45,565 nucleotides of DNA from Roseibacillus ishigakijimensis (GTDB lineage: Bacteria > Verrucomicrobiota > Verrucomicrobiia > Verrucomicrobiales > Akkermansiaceae), in NCBI RefSeq assembly GCF_016595415.1, contig NZ_JAENIO010000034.1, positions 1-45,565 of the forward strand. Reading direction: 5' to 3'. The stretch's first letter is position 1, and each line of letters opens with the position of its first letter. The position numbers and the translations under genes are program-made. This document shows positions 36,001 through 43,308 of the stretch, in pieces. A model generated the notes under the pieces. The model was not told the origin of the DNA and searched no databases. It saw nothing but the letters and a program-made list of their open reading frames with translations.

Positions 36001-38146
36001 GCTTGGTGAGCGACTCGTCACACTTCTCCGGGGTGTCGCAGACCTCCAGATAATTGACCACCGCTTGCGAGATCAGCTTCATCTGAGCGCTGAACTGGGC
36101 CACTCCCTCGGATTTGGCCAAGTCCGTGCGCTTGTTCTTCAGGTCCGCCCGCACCCCGTTCAACTCAGCGTAGATACTAGAAATGCCGTCGATAATGGCC
36201 GTGGTCTGGGTGGCGTCCTCGATCTTGAGATTGCCAACGATCTCGATGAGCAGCTCCAGCTCACTCCCGGCCTTATCGAGAGCCTCGGCCACCTCGTCCG
36301 CCTCAGTGACCTTCGCCAGATCGGGGATGCGCCGTCCCTGCTCAGTGACCGCCTCCCGGTAGGGCGAGAGGGCCTCCTCCTTGAGCAGGAAGGCCACCGT
36401 TTTCCCGGAAGTGGCTTCGCTGGCCTCCACCAGCCGGCTCTCCAAGTCGGAGATCACCTCCTCAGGAGCATAGCGCACCTCGCGCAGGCCAATGACCTCA
36501 CCCCGCCGGGTGCGCAGCTCCGAGAGATGATGAACGAAGCCGAAAATATCATCAGGCGCGGAGTGGCGCACTTTCCCCAAGAGCGCTTCCACCGCCTCCT
36601 TGACCTCCCGGGTGCGTTCGCTCGCCGCTTGCCGCTGGGCACGCACTTTGTCGAACTCGGCGAGCGCGGACTGGGCCGCCCCGTTGATTTCCCGCAGGGG
36701 CAAGGACAGCCGGGCCGTTTCCTCCTTATCCAACCAGAAATAGGAATCGAGGAGATCGTTGGTCCGCTTGACCAGGTCGAGATAGAGTCCACCGTAGTTG
36801 TCATCCTTGCCTAACAAAGTGAGCACCTCCCGGCACTCCGACATCCCGCGCACCAGGTCGGCATTGCCCACTTTGAAGAGATAGGAGCTCTGGTCCTGCT
36901 GCTGCCGGGCCAAGGCCTCCTCACTGAGATAGGGCGTGGTCCAGACTTGCAAGGAATGGTGCTTTTGGGCCGCCTCCTCGGTCTTGAAATAAACCAGTTC
37001 GCCATTGGGAAAGAGCGAATAGCCATTGCAAATGACGGGAGAATCGACGGTCTGGCTAATCAGGTTGTAGGAAAGGAGAACATAGTCACCACTGACCCGA
37101 TTATAGAACACAAAGAGCGTGTCCTCTCCATTGGCCGAGACCACGCGGCGCTCGAAGACCATGTTGGAGAGCGCGGTATCAAAGATCTTCACCTCCCCGG
37201 TCAGGAGGAGATAGCCATTGGAAAAAATGAGGCCCTGCTCGTCGGGCAACAGCACACAGGAATGCCCGATGGCATCGATGCGCTTCACCTCCCGGGTCTT
37301 TTCGTTAAAGACCAGATAGCGATGCGACTCCTCGCGATAAGGCAAAATCTTCAACAAGACCAAGGGGCCGACCTCGGCATAGAAGATTTCGGCATCGTCC
37401 AGAGACTGGTCCGCATCCTCCACCGGCTCGGCGTAGATCCCCTCACCGCTTTCGGTATTGTCCTCGATCTTGATGGTGAGGTCGCCGCCCACGGTTTCCA
37501 CAAAGACCCGGTCATTGATGGAGACATGGGGGTGAAGGCCCGCGCGCTGCATGTCGCGATGGGCTCGCTTCCACTCGAATTCCTGCTGGGGCGGGTATTG
37601 AAACTCGTGATCGAAACGATTCCCGAGATACTCAAGATGGCCGTCACCAGGGCGCAGCCACTTGAAGGTTTTGAAGTCGTCAACACTCTTGCCAATCCGC
37701 ATCTTGAGATAGAGATGCGGCCCGATCACCATGAATTTGTTAAAAACGGTCTCTTTGTAATACTTATAGAGATATTTGAAATCATCGGAAAAAGCCGAGT
37801 CGGAGAGAATCTCCTCAATGGGGAGAGGATGGAAATGATGCCCTTCCGGATCATACTCGTAGGCCGCGAAAACATCGGAAATCTCGGTGGTCTGTTTAAG
37901 CCCGAATTGAATATTGTAGCCGAAAAGAAAACGGTTTCCTCCCACCGCAATGAGGTCGCGGGGCACGCAATTGTGCTCGGTGGTCACCCTGTCGGTGGCC
38001 ACGAGAGCAGTTTCGATCGCGCCGAAGATCTCCTTGCGGGACTCATTGAGCTGGCCCAGGCGCGAGCGGAGGTCCTCGCCATGCTTCTCGAGCCGGGCCC
38101 GAATGACCTCATAACTCCCTCCTTCTAATTGTTCGGTATTTGACAT
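33098..38146 (-). CDS. Giant DUF3686-type AAA ATPase ('DNA repair ATPase')
   Basis: A 1682-aa protein; its relatives are labelled DNA-repair ATPases, but the real role is unknown. The N-terminal 450 residues (FGYNIQFGLKQTTEISDVFAAYE onward) form the DUF3686-like beta-rich part. Long coiled coils rich in Glu/Leu/Lys follow at about 480-870. The C-terminal AAA module has Walker A PPGYGKTTL near residue 1260, Walker B NVMLYLDDIQ near 1325, and a VMAGNPYTESGGKFQIPDMLANRADTYNLGDI stretch (sensor and arginine-finger region). There is no signal peptide. Close relatives are found next to flotillin and YqiJ-like genes, as here (38895 and 40953), so it may dock on a flotillin membrane scaffold. Confidence 0.88.
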   Translation of the reverse strand: MSNTEQLEGGSYEVIRARLEKHGEDLRSRLGQLNESRKEIFGAIETALVATDRVTTEHNCVPRDLIAVGGNRFLFGYNIQFGLKQTTEISDVFAAYEYDPEGHHFHPLPIEEILSDSAFSDDFKYLYKYYKETVFNKFMVIGPHLYLKMRIGKSVDDFKTFKWLRPGDGHLEYLGNRFDHEFQYPPQQEFEWKRAHRDMQRAGLHPHVSINDRVFVETVGGDLTIKIEDNTESGEGIYAEPVEDADQSLDDAEIFYAEVGPLVLLKILPYREESHRYLVFNEKTREVKRIDAIGHSCVLLPDEQGLIFSNGYLLLTGEVKIFDTALSNMVFERRVVSANGEDTLFVFYNRVSGDYVLLSYNLISQTVDSPVICNGYSLFPNGELVYFKTEEAAQKHHSLQVWTTPYLSEEALARQQQDQSSYLFKVGNADLVRGMSECREVLTLLGKDDNYGGLYLDLVKRTNDLLDSYFWLDKEETARLSLPLREINGAAQSALAEFDKVRAQRQAASERTREVKEAVEALLGKVRHSAPDDIFGFVHHLSELRTRRGEVIGLREVRYAPEEVISDLESRLVEASEATSGKTVAFLLKEEALSPYREAVTEQGRRIPDLAKVTEADEVAEALDKAGSELELLIEIVGNLKIEDATQTTAIIDGISSIYAELNGVRADLKNKRTDLAKSEGVAQFSAQMKLISQAVVNYLEVCDTPEKCDESLTKLMIQLEELEGRFAEFDDYVEELAGKREEVYEAFEGRKQQLIDERNRRAGSLLRSAERILGGIERRLESFENLEEINGYFAGDLMVEKVRGVVADLQGLGDRVKADDLRTRLKTLREDAARQLKDRKELYVDGQNVIRLGQHAFGVNTRELELSIVPRDGEMWFHLAGTDFFEKIEDAAFTESKAVWNLEVASESPDLYRGEWLVSLLLDKEWEGESAADFLPGVQGFMQSRYAEGYVKGVHDEDAARILAALWPLAREAGLLRFSPLVRGAGMVLWTDRDQEGRAEIARLIAGHGRRVKVFADRGAGRHELELALADELAGQLARSRFAGRVTAAQVAEYLFAQLREGDGFVVSQGAADVIKHLRHELTAKRAGEDFDKALAELSRAESRHALALDWLRGVAGEEVATGILVEAAAHLARGGHEQREVRHLDLALTIEGLRGSHPRIEGGVLELHYNDFRERVANFRDEVLPLYHQFQTRKKELIAVKREEMKLEELKPEVMSAFVRNRLLDEVFLPVIGDNLAKQIGTAGADSRTDRMGLLLLISPPGYGKTTLMEYVANRLGLTFVKVNGPALGHHVTSLDPAQAGDRSAGEELEKLNLALEMGDNVMLYLDDIQHLNPEFLQKFISLCDAQRKIEGVYQGRAKTYDLKGKKVAVVMAGNPYTESGGKFQIPDMLANRADTYNLGDILGSHESAFKDSYIENCLTSNKSLASLAQGGLKDVRAVMKMAAGAELEEVDFESNYTPGEIEEFVRGMKLLYQVRDTILRVNLEYIASAAQEDAYRTEPAFKLQGSYRNMNRIAEKVVPLMTDGELQELVVSHYENEAQNLTTGAEANLLKFREMEGLLSEKEAARWAEIKKEFRKQKLLGGAGENDPVARVVAQLQEFREGLSSIEQGIMQAGSHYAKPQSLTEETVAQLREIISGLRAVPVQVDIKVVPVQDEDDSIESIEKSASPIDIQPSVEQGD

Positions 38147-38196
38147 TGTTCAATCAGCCCTCCACGGGGCGGTAGCAGTTGCACATTCGAGCAGAA

Positions 38197-38256
38197 GTCC
38201 CGCAGGGACGGTCAGAAAGTAGCCGGGGGCAAGAGAGGCACGAACGCGGCCCCCGG
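38197..38256 (+). repeat. Left REP element of the RAYT unit
   Basis: A short hairpin GTCCCGCAGGGAC is followed by CAGAAAGTAGCCGGGGG (38213-38229). The tetranucleotide GTAG sits directly 5' of a stem CCGGGGGC...GCCCCCGG (38222-38230 with 38249-38256), the hallmark of REP sequences. The 17-base block is repeated in inverted orientation on the other side of the transposase gene. Confidence 0.8.
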
Positions 38257-38314
38257 TCCCCGTCGGAAAAAAGCACGTCCTCTGCAGGAGGACCAGAAGC
38301 GGGTAAATGAGCAT

Positions 38315-38764
38315 TCATCCCCAAAGGTAGCGTTCATCATACTCGACCAATCCTCTCCGCAAGAAGGCCAGATATTCGTCTTCAAAGCTCAGCTTCCGAT
38401 GGTGCTCCTCTTGGGAGAGAACATACTGGCGCACCTTCTCCAGATCGGGGGCCCCCACGGAAAAAGCACCATATCCAGATTGCCAACCGAAGGCCTTGCG
38501 TTGGAGCTTGCCTTTGATCCATTTCGAAGAATCAGCTTTCAGGTCTCTCATGAAGTCCGACAGGCAATGGGCAGGCCGCAACCCGACCAGAAGGTGAACG
38601 TGATCAGCCACTCCACCCACCGCATGAGGGACCCCTTTCAACCCTCTCACCACCCCTCCCAGATAGGCAAAAAGCGGCGGCCGAAAGTCCGCTTCAAACC
38701 AAGATTCCCGTTTCCGGGTGGAAAACACAAGATGATAGTGGAGAGAGGAATGTGTTGAGCCCAT
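38315..38764 (-). CDS. REP-associated tyrosine transposase (RAYT, IS200/IS605-like, Y1 HUH)
   Basis: A 149-aa single-domain Y1 transposase. It has the HUH motif in GVADHVHLLVGL, the opening SLHYHLVFSTRKR, and the C-terminal helix VRQYVLSQEEHH in which the catalytic Tyr of the family lies; FGWQSGYGAFSVG precedes it. It is intact. It is flanked by two inverted REP elements (38197-38256 and 38825-38884) with GTAG before the hairpin, the usual arrangement of RAYTs, which act on REPs in host genomes rather than as ordinary insertion sequences. It sits between the DUF3686 ATPase and flotillin genes, so it interrupts what is otherwise one locus. Confidence 0.92.
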   Translation of the reverse strand: MGSTHSSLHYHLVFSTRKRESWFEADFRPPLFAYLGGVVRGLKGVPHAVGGVADHVHLLVGLRPAHCLSDFMRDLKADSSKWIKGKLQRKAFGWQSGYGAFSVGAPDLEKVRQYVLSQEEHHRKLSFEDEYLAFLRRGLVEYDERYLWG

Positions 38765-38824
38765 CGATTCGTTATTCTTTACCTTCCAAGAGAGTTTCTT
38801 GCGCTCTTCCAGAGCGCGCTCTCT

Positions 38825-38884
38825 CCGGGGATTCTTTCCCCGGGGGCTTCACCCCCGGCTACTTTCTGCTGTTCCCTTCGGGAC
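38825..38884 (-). repeat. Right REP element of the RAYT unit
   Basis: On the minus strand it reads GTCCCGAAGGGAAC, then CAGAAAGTAGCCGGGGG (complement of 38852-38868), then a perfect hairpin CCGGGGG-TGAAG-CCCCCGG (38840-38858). The GTAG tetranucleotide lies at 38859-38862. It is closely similar to the left element in the same order of parts, but inverted. An overlapping alternative hairpin CCGGGG/CCCCGG lies at 38825-38843. Confidence 0.85.
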
Positions 38885-38894
38885 CTCATGGTTT

Positions 38895-40928
38895 TCACCC
38901 CAACTTTTTCATCACCTCCCCGGCCTTGGCGTCGGAGAGGCCAAAGCGCTCGGCGGCACCCAACATCCCGATGAGACTGGTGCGCTTCTCGCCGCTGGAT
39001 TCACTGATGAGCTTGCTCAAGAGCGCGGACAGGGAAAGGTTCTTGAGGTCCTCGGAATCGACGCCGAAATCCTGGATCCATCCGCCCAACTGGCTCTTGA
39101 AATAATCGGGATCGCCATTGAAGAAGGTCTCCTTGACGTCGTCGATGACCCGGCTGTTGTCCACCACCCGGTCGACCACTTTGCCCGTGGTGATGGCGCG
39201 GGTGATGCGATCGAAGAACTCGGTCTCGCCTCCCACGATATCGATCTTGGCGCTCTTGAGAGCCTCGCCCACCACCTTGGCCTGCTCGGCGGCAATCTGG
39301 CGCTGGACATCGATCTCGGCCAGTTCGACCGCTTTCTCTTTCTCCAGCTCAAGCTTGAACTCTTCGTGCTCTTGGCCCGCTTCTTCGAAGAGCTTCATGG
39401 CGGCAGCCTTCAGCTCGATAGCTTCGGCGTCGGCCAGGCCCTTGGCCTTGAGCACTTCCGCTTCGCCCAGCCCCATAGCGGCGGCTTCCTTGGCAATCGC
39501 TTCCGCCAACAACTTCTTGGCGGCGGCCTCCTTGGCGGAAGCCGTCTCCTCCGCTTCGGCCGCGATGATGCGCTGCTCGGCCTTCATTTCGGCCGCCTGA
39601 CGACCAGCTTCGGCCTCCTTGAGCACCTCGTAGGCTTTCTCGTCGGCCGCAAATTGCGCCGCTTCCTTCTGGGCTTCGGCTTCCTTGATGCGGCCAATGA
39701 GTTTCTCCTGCGCCATCGCTTCGGCAAGGGTGACAGTGACCTGCTTCTGCCGATCGGCGGTGGCAAATTCCTCGGTGTCCTTGATGCGTTGTTGCTCTTC
39801 AACGACCGTTTTCTCGACCGCCACCCGCTCGCGGATAACTTCCTGGATTTCCTTCTTCTGCACCTCGACCGCTTTCTCAGCTTCGATGCGCTTCAGTTCG
39901 GTGACCCGCTCGCGTTCGATTTCCTCCAACTTGCGCTCGCGTTCGACGCGCTCCAGCTCGACCGCATCGGTGCGCTCTTTGTTGCGCAGGGCGACGAGAA
40001 CCTGACGTTGCTTGTTCTCGTCGGCGATCATGATCTCCTCTTCAGCCGCGATGCGGGCCTGTTCGCTGCGCTGACGCTGCTCTTCGCGAATCTTGGCCGT
40101 TTCCGCCTCTTCGCGGGCGCGCACGGTTTCCACTTCGCGCTGCTGCTTGGCTTCAGTCTCGGCCAGTTGACGCTCCAGTTCGAGAATGGCTTCGCGGGCT
40201 TCCACATCCTGTTGCTTGATGACGCGCTCCTTGTCGCGCTCGATGTGGTTGGAGAGCTTCTTCTGCTCGGCAGTGAGGTGGGTGATTTTCTTAATCCCCT
40301 CGGCATCCAGAATGTTGTCCGGATCGAGCATCTCCACCGGAGTCTGTTCCAAGAAGTCGATGGCCGCGTCATCGAGAATGAAGCCATTGAGGTCGGTGCC
40401 AATCACCTTCAGGATCTCATCGCGGAAAGTGTCGCGATCTTCATAAAGCGAGATGAATTCGAAGCGTTTCCCGACGGTCTTGAGGGCTTCCGAGAACTTG
40501 GCATCAAAGAGCTTGCGAATCTCGTCCTCGGAGGAAGCCCGATCGCAGCCCACACTCTCAGCCACCCGCAGGACATCCTCGGAAGCATGATTGACGCGCA
40601 CGAAGAAGGCGACCTTGATGTCGGCCCGCATGTTGTCCTTACAAATGAGTCCGTTACGACCCGTGCGATCAATTTCGATGCGCTTGAGGGAGATATCCAT
40701 GTAGTCGGCGCGATGGAGAACGGGCACGACGAGACCGGCATTGAAGATCACCTTGGTGCCGCCCTGACCGGTGCGAATGAGGGCCGTGCCTTTCTCCACC
40801 TTCCGGTAGAAACTGGTCACGACAAAAATGCCGAGGGCAAGGATTCCCAAAACGGCCAGGATGACCACGAGGACGATGGAGCCTCCCAAATCCGGCAGGA
40901 AGGCCAAGTGCAGCATTGATGTTTTCAT
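38895..40928 (-). CDS. Flotillin-like SPFH/Band 7 membrane protein (YqiK-like)
   Basis: A 677-aa scaffold protein of membrane microdomains. There is one N-terminal membrane helix (IVLVVILAVLGILALGIFVV, about residues 16-36), then the SPFH/Band 7 domain (about 38-230; GTALIRTGQGGTKVIFNAG, LKRIEIDRTGRNG, RADIKVAFFVRVNHASEDVL), and a very long Glu/Ala/Lys/Arg-rich coiled coil (about 240-590). The C-terminal part (EALKSAKIDIVGGETEFF) is the usual flotillin tail. It begins 24 bases after the YqiJ-like gene and is upstream of the RAYT and the DUF3686 ATPase. A membrane scaffold for the giant ATPase is the simplest hypothesis. Confidence 0.93.
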   Translation of the reverse strand: MKTSMLHLAFLPDLGGSIVLVVILAVLGILALGIFVVTSFYRKVEKGTALIRTGQGGTKVIFNAGLVVPVLHRADYMDISLKRIEIDRTGRNGLICKDNMRADIKVAFFVRVNHASEDVLRVAESVGCDRASSEDEIRKLFDAKFSEALKTVGKRFEFISLYEDRDTFRDEILKVIGTDLNGFILDDAAIDFLEQTPVEMLDPDNILDAEGIKKITHLTAEQKKLSNHIERDKERVIKQQDVEAREAILELERQLAETEAKQQREVETVRAREEAETAKIREEQRQRSEQARIAAEEEIMIADENKQRQVLVALRNKERTDAVELERVERERKLEEIERERVTELKRIEAEKAVEVQKKEIQEVIRERVAVEKTVVEEQQRIKDTEEFATADRQKQVTVTLAEAMAQEKLIGRIKEAEAQKEAAQFAADEKAYEVLKEAEAGRQAAEMKAEQRIIAAEAEETASAKEAAAKKLLAEAIAKEAAAMGLGEAEVLKAKGLADAEAIELKAAAMKLFEEAGQEHEEFKLELEKEKAVELAEIDVQRQIAAEQAKVVGEALKSAKIDIVGGETEFFDRITRAITTGKVVDRVVDNSRVIDDVKETFFNGDPDYFKSQLGGWIQDFGVDSEDLKNLSLSALLSKLISESSGEKRTSLIGMLGAAERFGLSDAKAGEVMKKLG

Positions 40929-40952
40929 AGTTTGATAAAGTTTGCGGTCTAG

Positions 40953-41603
40953 TTACGAGAGGTCACCTTCCTCAAAGGCCCGGACGAGATACTTGTCACG
41001 CTCCGGATCGTAGTCGTAGACCAGAATGCGATCGCCCCGCACAAGGGAATCGCGGCCTTCGGGAAGAATGGCGTTCAGCAAGGCCGGAGCCCCTTGTCCG
41101 CGGGGAACCTCCACTTGTCCGAAATCGGCATCCAGCACTCGGCTCTTCACGGTCCCGGAAAGGCCGATGAGCGGCTCCTGGTGCTCGTCGTCATACTTCA
41201 ACGAGCGCAAAAATGGACGTAAAGGCTGGGTCACTCCTTTCACCAGCAGCGCGCTAAGGATGAAATTCGGCAGCAGCAATCCGACGGCCACCAACCCGCT
41301 TTCACCCGGATTGAGGCTCGCATTGGCAAAGATCGAGAGGGCCCACATGAAGAGAATGAGCAGGCTCAAGACGATCATGAGGGGCACATCCTGCGCATTG
41401 ACGAAGCGGAGGAGGAAACCGAGGAAGCCATCACCTCCGGCACTGGCGGAATCGCCTTCGGTATCGGCATCCAGATCGAAATCAAAGCTATCGAGATCGA
41501 CGGCCCCGGCCGCGCTGAGGACCCAGTAGAGACCGACTACAAACAACAGTCCGGTCAATGGTAAATTATAGCCTAACAACGAATGCTCCCAAAGCTCTAT
41601 CAC
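40953..41603 (-). CDS. YqiJ-like membrane protein with OB-fold/NfeD-type soluble domain
   Basis: A 216-aa partner protein that in other bacteria is encoded beside YqiK-type flotillins. It has three hydrophobic segments (LPLTGLLFVVGLYWVLSAAG; PLMIVLSLLILFMWALSIFA; SGLVAVGLLLPNFILSALLV), an acidic loop between the first two (FDFDLDADTEGDS), and a C-terminal soluble part (about 140-216; LIGLSGTVKSRVLDADFGQVE) that fits an NfeD-like OB-fold. GTG 41603 is used as start because no ATG precedes the first helix. It is the first gene of the flotillin locus. Confidence 0.85.
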   Translation of the reverse strand: MIELWEHSLLGYNLPLTGLLFVVGLYWVLSAAGAVDLDSFDFDLDADTEGDSASAGGDGFLGFLLRFVNAQDVPLMIVLSLLILFMWALSIFANASLNPGESGLVAVGLLLPNFILSALLVKGVTQPLRPFLRSLKYDDEHQEPLIGLSGTVKSRVLDADFGQVEVPRGQGAPALLNAILPEGRDSLVRGDRILVYDYDPERDKYLVRAFEEGDLS

Positions 41604-41683
41604 GATGGGAGCATTGAAGGGAGAAAGTCACCGGAAGACGATTACAAAGCGCATAAAGTTTTGCAGCGCGGAAAATGGGAAAA

Positions 41684-42424
41684 CTAGCGCCGGGCCCGGG
41701 GATTGACGAAGGGATTGTTAGAGCCATAGAGGCACCAGGGGCCCCGGGGCACGTGCTCAATCTCGACAAAACGCCAGTGCACCTTTTGCCCGGACTTGAG
41801 GCCCATGTAATCGCGCACGGCGGGAGAAACATCGATGCCAGCGCCACCATTCTTGGTGTTTTTGGGAGGCTTGTTCATGAAGACAAACTCCCAGTCGGTG
41901 GTGTTGAAAGGCCCGCAATCTTCCCATTGGGCATAGCAAACCTTGCCATTGCGCGCGATCTCCACCCAGCGGCCGCGGCAGACCGTCTTGCCCGGTTCAG
42001 GGCGATAGCGGGCGAACCAGGGAATGACCTTGGAGGCCTCGGGCTTGTGCATGCGATGGTTCACCACATCATTGTAGGGCAGGGCGATATAGAAAGGGTT
42101 GAGCTTGGGAGTGAAGGCCTTGGGGAGATAGCCACGCCGGGCCGAGGGATCAGGATCGTCGTAGCCGCCGTAGTTGGCCTGCCAATTGACATCCCAAGAG
42201 GACTTGTTGTTCGGGGTGGGATTGCGCGAAGTGGGCTTTTCCCCAATCCAGAAAATGGTAGCCGTAGTCCCGAGGTGCCAGGGGTAGCGCGGGATGCCCC
42301 CCTGCATGGCGGGAGCCTGGGAAGCCCGCCGGTGAGCACTGGGAGCGGTCACGGTCGGCCCCTGGGATTGACCCCAAAGAGGAAGAACGGTCAGGAGCAA
42401 AAGGAAAAATTGACGAGACGGCAT
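41684..42424 (-). CDS. Secreted protein with RlpA-like double-psi beta-barrel features
   Basis: A 246-aa exported protein. ATG 42424 gives a good signal peptide (MPSRQFFLLLLTVLPLWGQ); a TTG 9 bases earlier is less likely. The mature part opens HLGTTATIFWIGEKPT, has FYIALPYND, then a Cys pair (TVCRGRWVEI and KVCYAQWEDCGPF), and GIDVSPAVRDYMGL. The NPFYIALPYNDV and ID(V/L)SP-A segments recall double-psi barrels such as RlpA, but the NDRGPF motif is absent (the similar spot is WEDCGPF). Hydrolase activity is not claimed. It is divergent from the cytochrome gene at 42465. Confidence 0.65.
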   Translation of the reverse strand: MPSRQFFLLLLTVLPLWGQSQGPTVTAPSAHRRASQAPAMQGGIPRYPWHLGTTATIFWIGEKPTSRNPTPNNKSSWDVNWQANYGGYDDPDPSARRGYLPKAFTPKLNPFYIALPYNDVVNHRMHKPEASKVIPWFARYRPEPGKTVCRGRWVEIARNGKVCYAQWEDCGPFNTTDWEFVFMNKPPKNTKNGGAGIDVSPAVRDYMGLKSGQKVHWRFVEIEHVPRGPWCLYGSNNPFVNPRARR

Positions 42425-42464
42425 GCTGGGCAAGTAGGATTTCCGTGATTATAACAGCGAACAG

Positions 42465-42905
42465 ATGAGAGCGACAACCAGCATTCTGATGGCCGGCGGC
42501 CTGCTATTGGCCTCCTGCGGACCCAACGATGATTCCGAGAGCAAGCTCAAAAGTCGTCCAGTCCTCAGTCCCCGACTGCAAGCTGAGACTCAGTCTTACC
42601 TCGATTTCGCCCGTCATGTGAAGCCCATTTTGGAAGAGCGTTGCGTTTGGTGCCACGATGGCAGCGACAAGAAGATGCCCTACTCGCTGGTCAATCGGGA
42701 AAAAGCCTTTGCCGGCAAGCGCATCGTGCCCGGCCAGCCGGAAAAAAGCCTCCTTTACCTCGCCGCCAGTGGAGAGCACCCCACCCTACAGATGCCGGCG
42801 GTGGGCGTGCAGGTAGCCGCTACGGACCTGGAGGTGCTGCGACGTTGGATTGCCACCGGCGCAGTCTGGCCCATGGGAAGCGCGGGCGAATTGAGAGGAC
42901 GCTGA
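42465..42905 (+). CDS. Small lipoprotein cytochrome c (planctomycete-type)
   Basis: A 146-aa exported haem protein. The signal peptide ends in lipobox LASC (Cys at residue 18). The haem site is C-V-W-C-H in ILEERCVWCHDGS, followed by KKMPYSLVNREKAFAGKRIVPGQPEKSLLYL and MPAVGVQVAATDLEVLRRWI, the layout of planctomycete cytochrome C (PSCyt1-like) domains, with Met in LQMPA as a possible second ligand. It may pass electrons from periplasmic dehydrogenases. Seven bases separate it from the DUF971 gene, so they probably form one transcript. Confidence 0.88.
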   Translation: MRATTSILMAGGLLLASCGPNDDSESKLKSRPVLSPRLQAETQSYLDFARHVKPILEERCVWCHDGSDKKMPYSLVNREKAFAGKRIVPGQPEKSLLYLAASGEHPTLQMPAVGVQVAATDLEVLRRWIATGAVWPMGSAGELRGR

Positions 42906-42912
42906 AGAAGTC

Positions 42913-43224
42913 ATGGAAACCACCCAAATCAAGAACCTGGCTCTCATCGGAGACGAACTCGCCCTCGCCTGGTCCGATGGCCAGGAGAGCTATTTCAACC
43001 TCGCGACCCTGCGCAAGGCCTGCCCCTGCGCGAACTGTCAGGGGGAGCCGGACGCCCTCGGCCGCGTCATTCGCCCCACCGTCACCCACGGCCCGCGCGC
43101 CTACGAGCTCGTCAGCTGGGAGATTGTCGGCGGCTACGCCCTGCAACTGCGCTGGGGGGACGGCCATGCCACCGGACTCTACACCTTCTCCTACCTGCGC
43201 TCGCTGACACAGGAGCCAAGCTGA
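42913..43224 (+). CDS. DUF971 domain protein
   Basis: A 103-aa DUF971 (gamma-butyrobetaine hydroxylase N-terminal-like) protein. Visible core: LRKACPCANC with its CxC-x2-C set, and the C-terminal GGYALQLRWGDGHATGLYTFSYLR, which carries the H of the zinc-type site. Proteins with this domain are found near iron-sulfur and metal genes, but the function is unknown. It is co-directional with the small cytochrome c and, after an 84-base gap, the mannose-1-phosphate guanylyltransferase gene. Confidence 0.92.
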   Translation: METTQIKNLALIGDELALAWSDGQESYFNLATLRKACPCANCQGEPDALGRVIRPTVTHGPRAYELVSWEIVGGYALQLRWGDGHATGLYTFSYLRSLTQEPS

Positions 43225-43308
43225 CGCCTTTTCCTGAATTTCTGGCGATTTTTTCTCCCTCCCGATTGGGGCTTCAAATGGAGGCGGGCTTTTGTAGTAT
43301 CCCGCGCG

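Noticed and set aside
33290-38128. Several long plus-strand frames opposite the DUF3686 gene
   Set aside because: No motifs, no starts with SD; mirror of the GC-rich coding strand.
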